A model generated the notes under the pieces. The model was given only the letters and a program-made list of their open reading frames with translations, was not told where the DNA came from and did not search any database. Shown one piece after another: positions 41,001 through 54,100 of a stretch of 64,000 nucleotides of DNA. This stretch comes from Balanoglossus misakiensis (Eukaryota > Hemichordata): NCBI GenBank assembly GCA_040954595.2, contig CM082576.2, forward strand, positions 620,001 to 684,000. The letters are read 5' to 3'. Within the stretch, counting starts at the first letter, position 1. The number at the start of each line of letters is the position of its first letter. Position numbers and translations under genes: made by a program.

Positions 41001-42607
41001 CTCGGCTTAACAACCACTTGGAAGAAATCTACATATAAAGTTTAACAATTTACATTATTTTTTTTTCATTTCTAAGTGTTGTGAGAAAACTATTAGTGGT
41101 TTGCTAGAGATTTGAAATATTTCCTGCATGGCCACTCATATCAGTATTTATTTAGAAACTTTTGGGGGCTCCATTATGAAAAGTAAAACGGAAACTTAGC
41201 CTTCAGCTAAATTTTGTTTTAAATGGTAGATCAGTAAAATGCTTTGGTAGGATGACAGGTGGTGGGGATTTTGAAAATAGAATAAACACCAAACCCACTT
41301 CTTTTCTTACTGAATTAGGTTTCTGTTTTAATAATACTGGCATGTGCAACTATTATTTGGAGCTTGCAGTGATGTTAGGAGCGGGGGTCTTAAGACCGGG
41401 GGAAGCTGCTCCGTTTGTCGATGTCCATTTCACGTTTCCGTCCAAGAGCATACATCACAGGACTGCAACAGTGTACTGCCCCTAAACATTATGATTTCAT
41501 CGATTCAGACTCCGTTTCAACCAAACAAACATGTTCACAACAAGCTTTTCCTGAAAGAATGAATTTGATTTGCACGCACTTAGGCTGAGTTGAACGCAAG
41601 CAGAGACGGGAAAACCTGACTCGTGGCAAAGCGATGATGATGGCTTGACTAGAGGGTGCGTTTTGTGTTGACTTAAATTTTCATCAAACCACACACGTTG
41701 CTCTCATTTGAGCATTATTAATCACCAAAAGGAGAGAGACAGCAAAGTTAGCATGGGGATCAGACAAACACAATCAATTTCCAGTTCTAATCACTCAACC
41801 TGTGAATATTTGCCAGTAAGTTTCTCCATGGAGTCTTTTGAGGTTTTCTAATTTTCAACAAAGTGGCAACAACTCATATTGGTGACAGGTCTCTAATGAC
41901 CACAAGCGCCAAGCAGACTGCTTTCTTTTTTTTCAACCTTCATGATGTAAAACCAAGAATAAAAAGATTTTTTCCATGTTTCATTTATTTATGACAACAT
42001 TTCAAATCACCTTCTCTTCAGCTTGCCATAATGTAAAAATCAGACGCTGATAGTTTCTAATAATTTTACAAGTTGTTGTATAGATTCTCTATGATAAAGA
42101 AATCCAGCGTTGTAATTTTATGTTTTACAACAAAAAAACAACTGGTTTTAGCAAACACATCAATGGAAATATTTGGCAACAAATTGTCAGCCATTTGTGA
42201 TGTTCATTGGATCTCTAGAGACTAAACTATCAGAAATGGATGAAACATACACAAAATGTACTGTCTTCTGGTTTAAAAATACAAGTCCCAGCCATAAATA
42301 GCATGGACATTTAGCCAGTACTGCTGATCACACTAGTAGTTAATACTCTAATTGCAGATGATTAAATCTTGCTAAGACTTGTCTCAATATGCACTAGTTC
42401 AACCGCTTTTAATCTGTATGAATGAATTTTTTAGATTGGTCAGTATTTGAGGTTTTTTGTCATTAAAAGCTTGGCCAGCACTTCACTTCTCCTAAGCAGT
42501 ACTTCTTACCACATTTTCTGTTCAATTCATCACAGGCTTTACATTGCATTATTGAGTATGCCCATGATGTGAGAATGAGCAAGGGTTGGGGAGAAAACAA
42601 GAATCAG

Positions 42608-42639
42608 TTGTGTGTGCCTATGTGTGTGCGTGTGTGTGT
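42608..42639. repeat. (TG)n imperfect microsatellite
   Basis: About 32 bp of TG units interrupted by CCTA and CG steps. Confidence 0.85.
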
Positions 42640-43699
42640 CTTGGTAAGTTGCAAGTGACAAAAAAAACCCATATAAACCAGTCACCACTCACCAGGTCAT
42701 GTGTTGACCAACGACAAACACCAAGTGACACAACTGACCAATCTGGTGAAAGTTCCTACCAACAAAATGCAAGTTTCAACCAACTTTCAACAGATGAAAA
42801 AATGACACACTGTACATAGAAAATCACCAAAAGTTCATAAAAATGTGGCAAGTGCTTGTCACTCTAATTTGATAAAGGATAAATGTTGACTGTAAACTGA
42901 TAATTTTGAACCTGGTCTAATTCTGTTGATATATTTTGCAAATGCTGTTGAAACTGGCCAACTAAGAAAATTTCACATTTCATTTTTTGGAATATTGCTG
43001 CCACTAACTTTTTCTAACTTTAAGTGAAAATGACAACCATACATGAGCCAATAGTTGACAATTACAAATCATCATGGTAAGTGTATCGAAAATCTGGCAG
43101 TTAAAAGCAGACTTGGTGGTGTCTGTCAAAGTTGGACAATAATTCCCGACTAATTCCGAGTGCCATTTACAGAGCGAAAAATAAACAATGAAAACAGAAA
43201 ATGATGTCGTGAAAATCTGTGACTACCCAACCAGAAGACATTTGATTTGATTTTCATTCAAAGAAATCACACAAAAACTCCTGAAAACGCACAGATTTGA
43301 AATTCCCTGGTGAAACACTATGCCTTACATTCAGTAATTGGCCAGACTTTTTTTTTCCATGAGCGGCTATGATTAGTAAATATTACCACTGAAAAGGCAG
43401 AGCATATGGCCGGTATGTGTAAGCATGATTGAAAGTATCTTATTAAATGGCCATACTCTTGAAAGATAGCATCTACCATGATGACGATCCATCGGCACTG
43501 TTATTTGCTAAAAATAATAAAACCAAGTGGCGGCTCACAGCCAAAAACTGGTCTGCAACAATAAGACAGTTCCATTAATCGCAAAAACTGATGCGGAAAC
43601 ATGAACAGGTCTTGCCACAAATATGCATTTCATGGAAAGTGGTACCATTTTTTTAACTTGTACAAAATTGTCAATAAGATGGTGCTAAATCTATCTGTT

Positions 43700-44460
43700 T
43701 AAAAGCAAAACTGGTGATTGTGCACGGCGCTTAATGGACCGATATGTTGATGAAAAGCGCTCTGATAAGAAGTTTGGTTGATGAGGTCGGGATAACCAAC
43801 AAAACAGTGGTACAACAGATTGCTCTTGAAATTTTCACATGCAAGTTATCAATTAGACTATTGGTAAATCTGGTGCTGATAAAAGTCTATCTCCGATAAA
43901 TTGAAGCATATTCGACGGCGCATTCAGTTCTACACGTCTCGCTCAGAAGATTTCATAAGTCCATGCTGATGATACAAATCAGGTGCAAAATTTCCAGATC
44001 AATTTTCCATACTGAACTAAATTGATATAAACAAGCATTTAAACAGGCACGTACATCTCAACTGGGACTGAAATAAGTTGATCTCGATAAATTCCGGGAC
44101 TCAAATCTTGTGTTTTCGGAGATTTATATCACCGAGAGGACACTGCAATCCAGTGAGACTGATTATCCGGACATCTGTAAAATGCTGTTCAGCACGCTTC
44201 GCTGCGGGAATACGATTCTTCGATGGTTGCACAAATACGATAATGTACTCGGTTTAACCATTTAGTGGGTAGCCTAGTTTGGCAAATTAAAATTACTGAA
44301 CTCATCTGTAGGGATGTGATTGAAGCACGTTTCAGAAAATTAACCCTGGCATCCCGAATGCTCAGTTGGTAATCCACACCCAAGAAAAACGAACCGAGCG
44401 TTTTAGCAGGCCCGATAAAGTTGTAATATAAAACAATAAAAGCCTCCGTCTTATAAGGGA
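43700..44460. promoter_or_regulatory. CpG-rich segment in the desert, candidate promoter or enhancer
   Basis: Around 30 CpGs in about 760 bp by eye, near the number expected without depletion, while the sequence on both sides is visibly CpG-poor. It ends in a TATAAAA-like run and TCTTATAAGGG (near 44445-44460), close to a CArG box. No long ORF or domain was recognised. It lies about 5 kb 3' of the last XRN2 exon seen. Confidence 0.35.
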
Positions 44461-44706
44461 GCTGCTTTAAAAACCCCTAACATTGGGAATGAATGGCAAA
44501 GTGCTTTGACCATCTGGTGGTCGAGCAGTTTAATGCTAGCCACTTGAGAGGTTGTGTGGTTCTCTTGCAATGAGACTCAAACTGTCCATCTTGCGCAGTC
44601 TGGAGTGTTCAAAGGAACACGTACGGACATCCAAGAAAGATAATTTGGTCCAAAAATAAAATTACTCAAAGCTGTCAATCAACCAGAGTGTGTAATGAAC
44701 ACCTGG

Positions 44707-44722
44707 GAGAGAGAGAGAGAGA
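44707..44722. repeat. Short (GA)n repeat
   Basis: Eight GA units in the gene-free flank 3' of XRN2. Confidence 0.8.
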
Positions 44723-44920
44723 AGGGCAGACAAAGAGCCTTTGGAGAACAGTCCCAGTACAAAGTGACAGGAACTTCATGACACACTGTCTATAGAAAGA
44801 GACAAAACATCCTCTTTTCATCCAGATGTGCAAAGTCCTATCATCGCCAGTAGTCATACAGGTTGACCAATGGACCTTCTTGAGTTGGTGGAAGCTTAAT
44901 TGACCAAACCTTGGCCTTTA

Positions 44921-46501
44921 TTAGGGAATCCATCCACAACATATTTTCTCCATTATTGACTTCTTAATTACTAGGCCTCCAACACCGGCTGTGACATGAG
45001 AGAAGAATGCCTGGCTGTACACCTGTGCAGAGCTGACCATAGACCGACTGTTAAGACTGTGACAAAGGCAAAGGCTTGAGATACTCTCCCCCATTAGTTG
45101 CCATTGTTGGCTATTCACTGTCTTAATGATGTAGATCTCTGGGACTTGATCCTGTACAAACATACCATCATCCTTTGCCAAGTAGCCTGCTTCTTTGCCC
45201 AGGCCAAAATTCTACACTGGTCCAACAAGTGATTGGGTCATCTCCTGGAGTGTTAGTGCAACTCTGACCCAAGTCTTAGTGATTTATTATCCAGCTAAAT
45301 GACAAACTAGGTCTGTGAACGATAGTCCTTGAACAATCCAAGAGTTTACAACGTCTCTGACTCAAACTTTCTTCACGCTGCTGTGCATATTGTAAGTTTT
45401 TTTCTCCTGACAATATCAACCCACCTCTTACCTATGGCCAATTTGGTACAACAAACCACTAAAAAAACAGCATCCAAGCATTCTTGGTACCCACAGAATA
45501 GTTTCACCACGTAAAAACCACAAGATTTAATGTCAGCCATTAATATTTTCCTTATTCAATGCAACTTGCCTGACCAAGCAGTCTGGCTCGGTTGTCAATT
45601 AGAAGTCCACAAGTCAGAAATTCTTAAAGAGGAGAAACAATCCCGACCATGAAAATGAAGAGTCAATTAATATCCAAGTGGTACACAATGCAATAGCATC
45701 GATGAGGAACTTTTGCTGTTTGTTCCATCTTTCCACACCAACTGGCTGAAGAACTTTGGGTGCTTCTCTGCCAACGTGACAACGCCTTGCATGTAACAAA
45801 TACCTGTTTGCTCAACTTCTCAGCCAAAGCAGCAGCTGACATGAGAGTATGCTCAGCTCTTACACCCATCTTTCATCAGTGTATCACACAAACAATCAAT
45901 GGTGGCATTTTCAAGTTATTTCTCTGTAGTGTCTCGGTATGGAGCACTACAAAGAACAAAACGTCACTGTTTATTTTCTACATTTGAACCTGCTGATTCT
46001 GTATTTATTTTCAACACCAACCAAGTTAAAATGGCTGGGTCTGGCTTGAAATTCTTTTCTACTGCCATTCTTTCAGGTTGCGGAGCAGCTAATACTTTCA
46101 GCTATGTCGATTCCTTTTAAAGTTTGTGGTCTGCTCCAATGCAACATGGGATAGCACCCTGCCATGTAATTTTTGCAACCCACTTATAACTACAAGAGCA
46201 CCACAATAGTGCTTTTGTGGACAAAAATGTTTCTTGAATTTGTCTGCAAGTTGACAAGTGGAGAGCTGGGAAGGGCCCAGTGGTCGACCAGAGAGTGGGG
46301 ATAGTTTAAGATAATGTTGACGAAGGAGCTTAAAATTCTCTGTTGCTGGTGACTGGCAAGTGTGAGGAGAAGGTGTGGAGATCCAAACTTTGCAAAGTTA
46401 AGCCATTTATCAGTGTGTTGCATGCCACATTGGTCCAGTTGGCAGCAAAGTGTGTTTAATGAAGGAGGGACTTGGAAAAAAAACGTGTTTGCTCTCCACA
46501 A
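44921..46501 (-). other. Unidentified coding-like remnants 3' of XRN2
   Basis: Several minus-strand stretches have coding-like composition broken by stops and apparent frame changes. One runs from about 45215 to a TAA near 44921 (GYLAKDDGMFVQDQVPEIYI..., about 95 codons). Another is near 45700-45800 (QGVVTLAEKHPKFFSQLVWK). A third runs 46190-46501 (...NFAKFGSPHLLLTLASHQQQ..., 103 codons). I do not recognise any of them; they share no motif with XRN2. A decayed mobile element or pseudogene is possible. Chance cannot be excluded. Confidence 0.25.
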
Positions 46502-49500
46502 AGGACAGTTTCACCAATCCCGGTGAAAACGAAAATAACTGCAATCACAGATAGTGGAAGGAAAGAGGGAGACTGGGCAAATTTGGCAGAGATGGATATC
46601 ATACATTAGTGACCTAGCAGACACTCACACACACAAGGTGTCGACTAGCCACTTTTCTGGAAATGGATTTTAGGGTTTGGAAAATCTATACCAGGGCACT
46701 TATCGCTGTGAGATGCCGACCAACACAACAGGCAGCTGGCAATGGTGGTTTAAACAAGTGTACCTTAAAACACAGGGACTTGCTGTATTAACGAAACCTG
46801 GTATCAAGTAGAACCATCCCCCCTCTTGTCATTTTACAATGATGCGGAAACTTTTGAAAAGTTTCAGCTGGGTCTTCCAATTTCCAGTCAACCACCATGA
46901 AAACAAAAATCTTTCAAGGGGAGACTTATTGTAAATTATCACCAAAATGCTCTGATTGTAATCTGTATTGTTCATAGATCTGATAACTGGTGGTTTTTAT
47001 CTGCCAACTTTTCCCTTAAAAGAACCAGAGAGAACTGAAAGTGGATCTTGTGTACAGGTGTAAGGGAGCACCCACTTCACATCAATAGACAGGCCAATTT
47101 CTGCCCATGGATGGTTTCTGTGGTTTATTCCAACAATTTCTATCAATGTATAAATGTGGATCTTTTATCAAAATGGATTTCCCTTGTTAAAGATCATACT
47201 TCATTGAGTACATCTTTACGGATTTATTTCTACATTAAAAATACATCTCTTTGGGGAAATGGAAGTGTGGTGAAAGTGACCGAGATTACTGCACTTTTTC
47301 TCCACAAATGCAAACATTTTAACATAAATCAAGCCAAGAATGAAGCCATTGGTGTTTGTTTTAACACATACTTTTGTAGATGGCAACACTTGAGTTAACT
47401 TAAAAAATGCACGACTATTTACTATTTTATCTTGGCATACGTAACCATACAACAAGGTACACTGATAGACAACACTCAATATCCCGCACAGCCAATTTTG
47501 GTAGCCAGCTCACTTCTGTGGTGGAATTTTCCCAATTTTTCCAGATTTTCCTAGAAATCTCTCATAATATGTAAAATAGAATGTCACACACCTAACTCAA
47601 GTTTCCGATCGCTAAAATTTTAATTCTGGATAAGGGAACCACAACTTCATCAGTCTTATACAAAGGCAAGGATGATGATGGAAACTTGTATGTTGTATAT
47701 CTGCATTCACGTTTCAGTGTTTTTTTCTACGTCATCAATCAAACGCAACCATAAGAAAGAGAAAAAATTCTCGACACCATCCATCAGCAAGTTAGGATAG
47801 ATTGGTAAACACTCCACTGGCAAACACAGCAACTACGTAAATAGTGTCACTATACAAATGCCAAGCACACTGAGATGAAAGATCTTATCATTTGGTGGTA
47901 CAAACAACTTTCTCTTTCTTGTGTACATACACAAGTTAAAAATTAACAGTAATATTGCAAAATCGACAGCAGAGTTTTAGCTGTTGATTGCATATTTAAG
48001 GTATGGCTTGCTGGACATGGCTTGGTAGGAGTGGCCTAGACCCTGGCCTAATTAGGATCAAGCAAAGCATGTGATAGTAGGGCATTTGCAAAAGATGCCT
48101 AACTCTGCTGAAGTAGAGACTTGATGTTACTACACTAGCTTTACATGTAAACGTACATTGATGCTATGAACAGTACACAGTGCTCCCTGACAGGGCAGTA
48201 AACAGTCATCAATGCTATGACTCACAATATTACAGAATACGGGTATCACATCAAATACATTGGAAAGTTAGGCAAGCAGTTTGACACACTCCAAATGGAT
48301 CAGAGATACACTCGCCTAACTACATGTAAATCTACCCTTATATTTACATATCTATGCATTAAAAGACCAGGATTTGCGGAATATTATGCAAAAGCTTGCA
48401 AATCTAAAGACCGCAGCGATGTACATGGCAAAATTAGTCTCATACATATAGTAGTCAGAGGTATGGATGAAACAAAAATATGTTTATACTATAACATATA
48501 TCTTCTAGTAGAGTCTCTCCGAACTTCATATTCAACCTAAGCTTACAAAGCCAACTGATATGTGGCATATTTGTTTGCATTGAAACTATATGAATCATAT
48601 CCAATCTTTAAGTATTGGTAATTTTGCATATCTTGAAACTTATCATTCAGGAAAATATTAAAATAGGCAACACATTTATTTATTACTGCCACCAAATGGG
48701 ATGTAAACATTCGGTCTAAGTGCCAGCAGAAGCCGGACTTGCCATAAAGACAAAATAATGACGCTAACACACCAATAGGGGCGCTATTCACTTAATTTGA
48801 TAAAACTGTACCAACTGCAATACAACAATTAATGCAAGACACTACCTGCATGAAATACTGTCATTTGTCCTTACATAATTATGTACTTCACCGATTTCTT
48901 TGTCGTGGAATATATAACACACTGATTATTGTGTGATTTTTCAGTACTAAACATTACACTACATAATGTTGATTTTGGAACGTGTGTTGGCAGTCTGAAT
49001 GACAAGAATAAGCCTATGTACGTAGATGTGATAACACATTTATGAATCCACTTTCCATAAATTCCGAAATACAAATGGCACGCATCGAAAGACCATAGGG
49101 TACTATACTTAGGCCAAATTGTTCAAAAAATCGCTTCAGAAATGCCCAAGAAAGTGCTGATGATGGGACGGACAGAACTTAATCTATAATCTTCACTGGG
49201 ACTACAGAGCAATGCATCAGTTCTCATCAATACAAGTATGTTGTTAGTGATGTGGATATCGATAATATTATGTCTGCATGTTTATTGGTATATTCTGCTG
49301 AAGGCCGGCTTTCAGATGAAATGACACTTTCACGTTTCACATTTTCCAAATGACATTTATCATGAAAAAGAAGTTCTTTTGCTGGAAATGGTACGCTTTT
49401 ACTATATACACAGTAGGCCCTAATACCAGAAGTACGCACACACACCCTGATGCAAGTAATAATGGACAATACAGTATTATGTATAGGTAGAGGATACAAC

Positions 49501-49545
49501 AAGCTGGCAATATATAGTAAATATGAAACTCCACTCAAGACTTAC
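46502..49545. other. 3' flank of XRN2; terminal exon not located
   Basis: The last XRN2 coding exon and 3' UTR should fall here or slightly further left. I found no Gly/Arg-rich minus-strand exon in the required phase. An AATAAA on the minus strand lies at 49281-49286. A 19-bp palindrome, GAAACTTTTGAAAAGTTTC, is at 46847-46865. Plus-strand frames of 107-116 codons have no motif. Confidence 0.5.
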
Positions 49546-50664
49546 CTCTTTGGTAGGGTGGTCCATCACTGTAGGAACCTCTTTGTGGCCTGGGTCCAAG
49601 CAGGGACTGTGGAGGTGCCATGTTGGAATACTGACCAGTTCCGGATAAGTTGTGTCTGCAGAGCCATTGGTAGATTAGATTACTTTAGAACTGCACAGAT
49701 TCTCAATGTGAAAATGCACCCAGTATCCATTACGAAGATATACAATGAGATCACAAACAAGAGCACACAAAAATGAACTATTTCTCATAGAAATATTATA
49801 TTGAAATTCATGTAAAACTTGAAGACAGATTATTTAAGAAGGCATACTAAACCCTCGTGTTAGATGCATGTATTGATATAATGATAAAAAGTCGTTTTTT
49901 TTCTTTACAAAAGCTCATATACAAATGAATTTATCAGATATTACAAGCTTTGAAGTTTCTCAAGAGATGGATGTATGGTACATTCTATCAGTCAACAGAA
50001 AATTTCCTTGTACACACAACTTGGTAAATGAAGACATGCACCACAAAAAGGATAGTGACTGTTAAATCATATTGATGACATTTACAACTCTCAGTTTTGT
50101 TACGCATCCAATTTCTTTTTCACCATAAATTGTAGATGCAATAGAAAATAGTGGCAAATTTGAACACAAAGTGTTCATATAATTATTGTATGTGAGGTAC
50201 TAGTAAAAGTTACAATATATTTCCATTCAACCTCATTCTTGATCACAGAATAGTAAATCACACTGCCAAGCCACACAGAACAGTAATGGATAAGAAATTC
50301 TTGTTTTGTAAAGTTCATCAATATTAATTGCATGTTGACCAATAGTTGTTTGCACAAACCGACAGTATGCAAAAATTAACATTATAAGGAAATGATACAG
50401 AAAGAAACACAGCACTAAAAGTACAGAGTAAGATGTGGAGAAGAGTTGCTATCACCATGAGTGTTAGATTATCATTTTTTTAATCAGTGAATTGTACACA
50501 CAGGCTGTACATGCTACGCTCCCTACCTGACCATTCTATGTCCACCAGAATCCAAGCCTCCACGAGGACCTGAGTAACGCTTAAAACCAATTTGTGGACG
50601 GTACGATCTATTAGCATTGGCACTGGCCTCCCAATCTCCTGGCTTAAGCACCGTTGGTGGAAGT
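49546..50664 (-). CDS. XRN2: XRN2 exons 29-30: C-terminal Gly/Arg/Pro-rich tail (partial)
   Basis: Exon 29 (50527-50664) encodes [18 protein letters not shown] followed by YRPQIGF and a Gly/Arg-rich stretch ending GGHRMVR. Exon 30 (49546-49655) encodes [12 protein letters not shown], then [17 protein letters not shown]. Both align with the start of the human RG/PP-rich tail. Exon 30 ends at a perfect GTAAGT donor, so at least one more coding exon should follow to the left, but I could not find one between 44 and 49.5 kb. If the donor is not used, the frame runs G-K-S and stops at a TGA (49535-49537), with an AATAAA (minus strand) about 250 bp further on. The true end of the protein is therefore unresolved. 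Confidence 0.85.
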
Positions 50665-51018
50665 CTAAATTTTTCACAACACAAGAAGGATTTAGCAAAT
50701 AGGAAGGGGTTGGGGATACACTGGTAATCATTGCAGTTTATACCTGTCTGTCAATGAAGTAAACTTGTTAGAATAAGTGGAAGGGCAGACTACTGCCTCT
50801 GAAAGGAAACACATTCATGGTACCACAGTACAGATGCAGCGTGTGAATGGGAAAAAAGTCACTTTCATATTTAGCTTTACTTACTTGGCTCCTGGCAGCA
50901 TTTTGGCCAAGAAGATATGATCATCTGAGAACTCAGGATCTTTGTATGCAACACTGCCAAGATAAATAAAAAGTCATGATGTTTAGTACAAAGCATCTAT
51001 ATTTCTGTAATATACTTA

Positions 51019-51100
<82 letters not shown>

Positions 51101-54100
51101 GTTACACGTTTGTTCTCTCACCTCACAGCTTTGGTGTTACGTATGTCTCTCAGATTTGGCAGCGGTGACTGCTGTGTTCTGTTAAAGATCAAAACACAAA
51201 CGATCAACAATATTATACTATTATTTTGAAGTATTCTCCTGAAAGTTCACAATACAACAGTGCACAGTAGTTTGAGGAGTCTTGGAGAAATACATTGTAC
51301 ACTGGTCAGGAAAACATTGTAAATCAATGGCATCTCTTTCACCATTTTACATAATTATATTCCTGAAAGTGAACAATCAAAACCAATACCATATCTGTCG
51401 CAACATATCACAAAACGGAAACAAAAGCTTTTCTTGTTTTTATGGATGATTATCAGTCTGAATTAAGATTTAATATCACTAAGTATTATCATTATTGACT
51501 TCTGGCACTTATATTGATTCCTGAGTGACATATTTATGACAAAATAATACTGTCTGTTACTTACTCGCCAGGAAGACACACAAACTCATCTTTCCACACA
51601 GTTCCAGACATTCCCTCAGTCAACTCACTATTCAAGTCTATCGACTGTGATAAAAATAAACAAGACATCAATATTAAAATAAATAAGCTTTGGTTTTTCA
51701 TTGGAATCAAGAAATAATGCAAGGTTTACTTTATTTAAGGTACATATATACAGTCACTGATGCAAACTTAACCACTGTTACTATGGAAATTTCAAATATA
51801 GCCAATCACAATCGTACCGTCACATTGTCATTTGAACACTTAGGCACACGATTTTGATATGAAAAGGATTGTAGCAGTTATCTCATCACACAGTTGTTTT
51901 ATCTTAAAATTTCAAACCAAGAAAGATAATAACCGGAGTAAGTACCTCTTCTACTTCAGACCCTTCATACAATCCATTCATGAAGTCAAATGATGGATGA
52001 TGTTTCCCAACAAAAAGCCGATCACAGCCTAGACTATTTCTGTGTTCTGAAAAGATGTTGATGGAGAAAGAGAGAGAATTAGACAAGAAGTTTTACACAG
52101 AAATGACAAATTGAACCTGATCAAAACGTACTGTATAGTACAGTGAACAAATTCTTTCTTCTGGATTTATTGTTACTAATTTGATTCTCTGGGTTTTTAC
52201 TTCACAAGTTAGACCAAGAAAATATCAGTTCGGTGGTAATTTTACATTTGATTGACAAGATTTATCTACAAGCCAGTTGACAAATGTTTCTACAGTAATA
52301 TCAAATTTGGCTCTGGTGATGGACCGTCCAATCTTCTGGTCCATCCATTGTTTTGAGTTATGCAGAAGTTTCACAGAGAATGTTGAATCATGCAGATTTA
52401 TCTGCCAGATCCTACTCAACGACAGGCTTGACAGGTTAATTAAGGACTTCTACGTACATTTACATGATTTTTTCTCACAAGATTCAAAGCACTGACTTAC
52501 TTTCTCTCTGCGTCAGATCTGGATAGACGCTCTTCAGAGTTTCAAGAAGTCTCTTCTCATCCACAAATGGCAGAAGAGCAACGCCTGGATGACAAGAAAT
52601 TATGCAACTTGATGTCAGTACTACTTACTAATTAAATTATCTACAAATGTCATAGAGATACATATTGCCAAATTTTAACTGCCTTCTAACTAACACTTCG
52701 ATCACTTCACTCTGGCATAAGAATTCTTGACCACATCAGTCAATCTGTTCTTTGTCCACTACCCTGACCATCAGACACCCCCCCCCCCCCACACACACAC
52801 ACATCCATCCACCTACACTTTAGGGGTACATATACCCCTGAAGAACACAATGCATGGTGTGTATACTAACCTTGCCAAGCATACTTCTTTCCATTCAAGT
52901 CAATGTGGAAATCATCCGGATAAAAATCTATGATTGGGGAATCCTGGAAGGAAGGAATAACTGTCAAAATAACTTTCTTTGTATGCCATTTCACAAAGTT
53001 TGTACGCTTGTACATACTCTTGATGACTGTACTTATCTGTACTTTCAAAACTGGATCATACAGTATACTATGTGACCTCTCTAAACATAATTATCTGAGA
53101 TCCAGTGCTAACTTGACAAGTCTTCAATGCTGGAGAATGTTTTGTTACATCAATGACGTATCACATTGACTTTGAGGGGACAGGCCATATATGATATAAA
53201 AAGATGCCATATAACTTACAGGGTCCATCATGAGTCGTCTCCATGTCTCTGGTAAAAACTGTCCACTGGCAGCAGGAAACACACTCATCAGTTGTTCCAT
53301 TGGTTTGAACTGGGGGAAAGTCAAACACCACATAAAAAAATTGATAATGTAGGAACTTGTTGGCTTTCAATATACAAAGTTTCTAGTTTCATTCATTTTA
53401 TATGCAAACACACCAGTAGACTTTGGGCTCAACCAGATTTCTAACTAAAACATTAATCACAGCCTAAAACCGACATTAGATTTTCGATGCCCAAGTGCTC
53501 ATCAAAGAAGATGGGAAGCATGGGAAGCGTTCTTATTCTTTTCCATCCAAAACTCACCGGCTTTGTGCCTTTGGGGAAGTCATTCGGCAGTTTTCCAATA
53601 TCAATGAAATCTGAGGCAAAAGGTGCGTAGTGGAAAGGATAGTACCAATCCCAAGAGGCACATCCTTGGTAGTAGTATCTAAGAACCCAGCAAAGACCTT
53701 CCACATAGGAACTCATCTGGAATAACAATGAAAGAAGCCGTGAATGTCGATTCCCATTCGTTATCTGACGTCATCCTGTGTACCCGTACCAATGTGATAG
53801 CGGCAGGGGCTGGAACAGATCTGATGGTCAATTCAAGTCCAGTCCAGAGTTTGACCACTGGTGGCATTGGACATTTGAATGAAATTTAAACACAAGATAC
53901 AACTTACAACTCTGTGGACAAACTCCATGTCATCTGCAGAAACATCAAATTTGGCTTCATAATATCTGCTTCTCCAGCCATCCTCCCAAAGTCTGAAATG
54001 GAAATGTTTTTTCCTTTAATTTAGACACATACATTCCATCAAAATAGAAAGAAACTGTTAGCTCTATCAGTACTTTGTTATTAAAGGTTAAGAAAGATAA

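Larger units (their letters stand above)
35201..43699. other. Gene desert, block 5: no gene recognised
   Basis: AT-rich with short frames only. G11 at 39689-39699, the NK2-palindrome segment at 38.0 kb, and an ATG in a strong context (GCCACCATGG near 40921-40930) opening a 30-codon frame with no recognised product. No repeat family or RNA gene seen. Confidence 0.55.

Noticed and set aside
40921-41010. Perfect GCCACCATGG start context with a 30-codon frame
   Set aside because: The frame is too short and unlike any known protein, and the context may be a chance YY1-like or CCATGG sequence.
1-49500. Homeobox, paired-box or forkhead exon expected from synteny
   Set aside because: I looked for homeodomain helix-3, paired and forkhead signatures among the open frames on both strands and found none; the transcription-factor genes, if linked, are outside the window.
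50933-51229. Poly-His and poly-Met frames
   Set aside because: These are translations of the (GAT)n microsatellite in an XRN2 intron, not genes.
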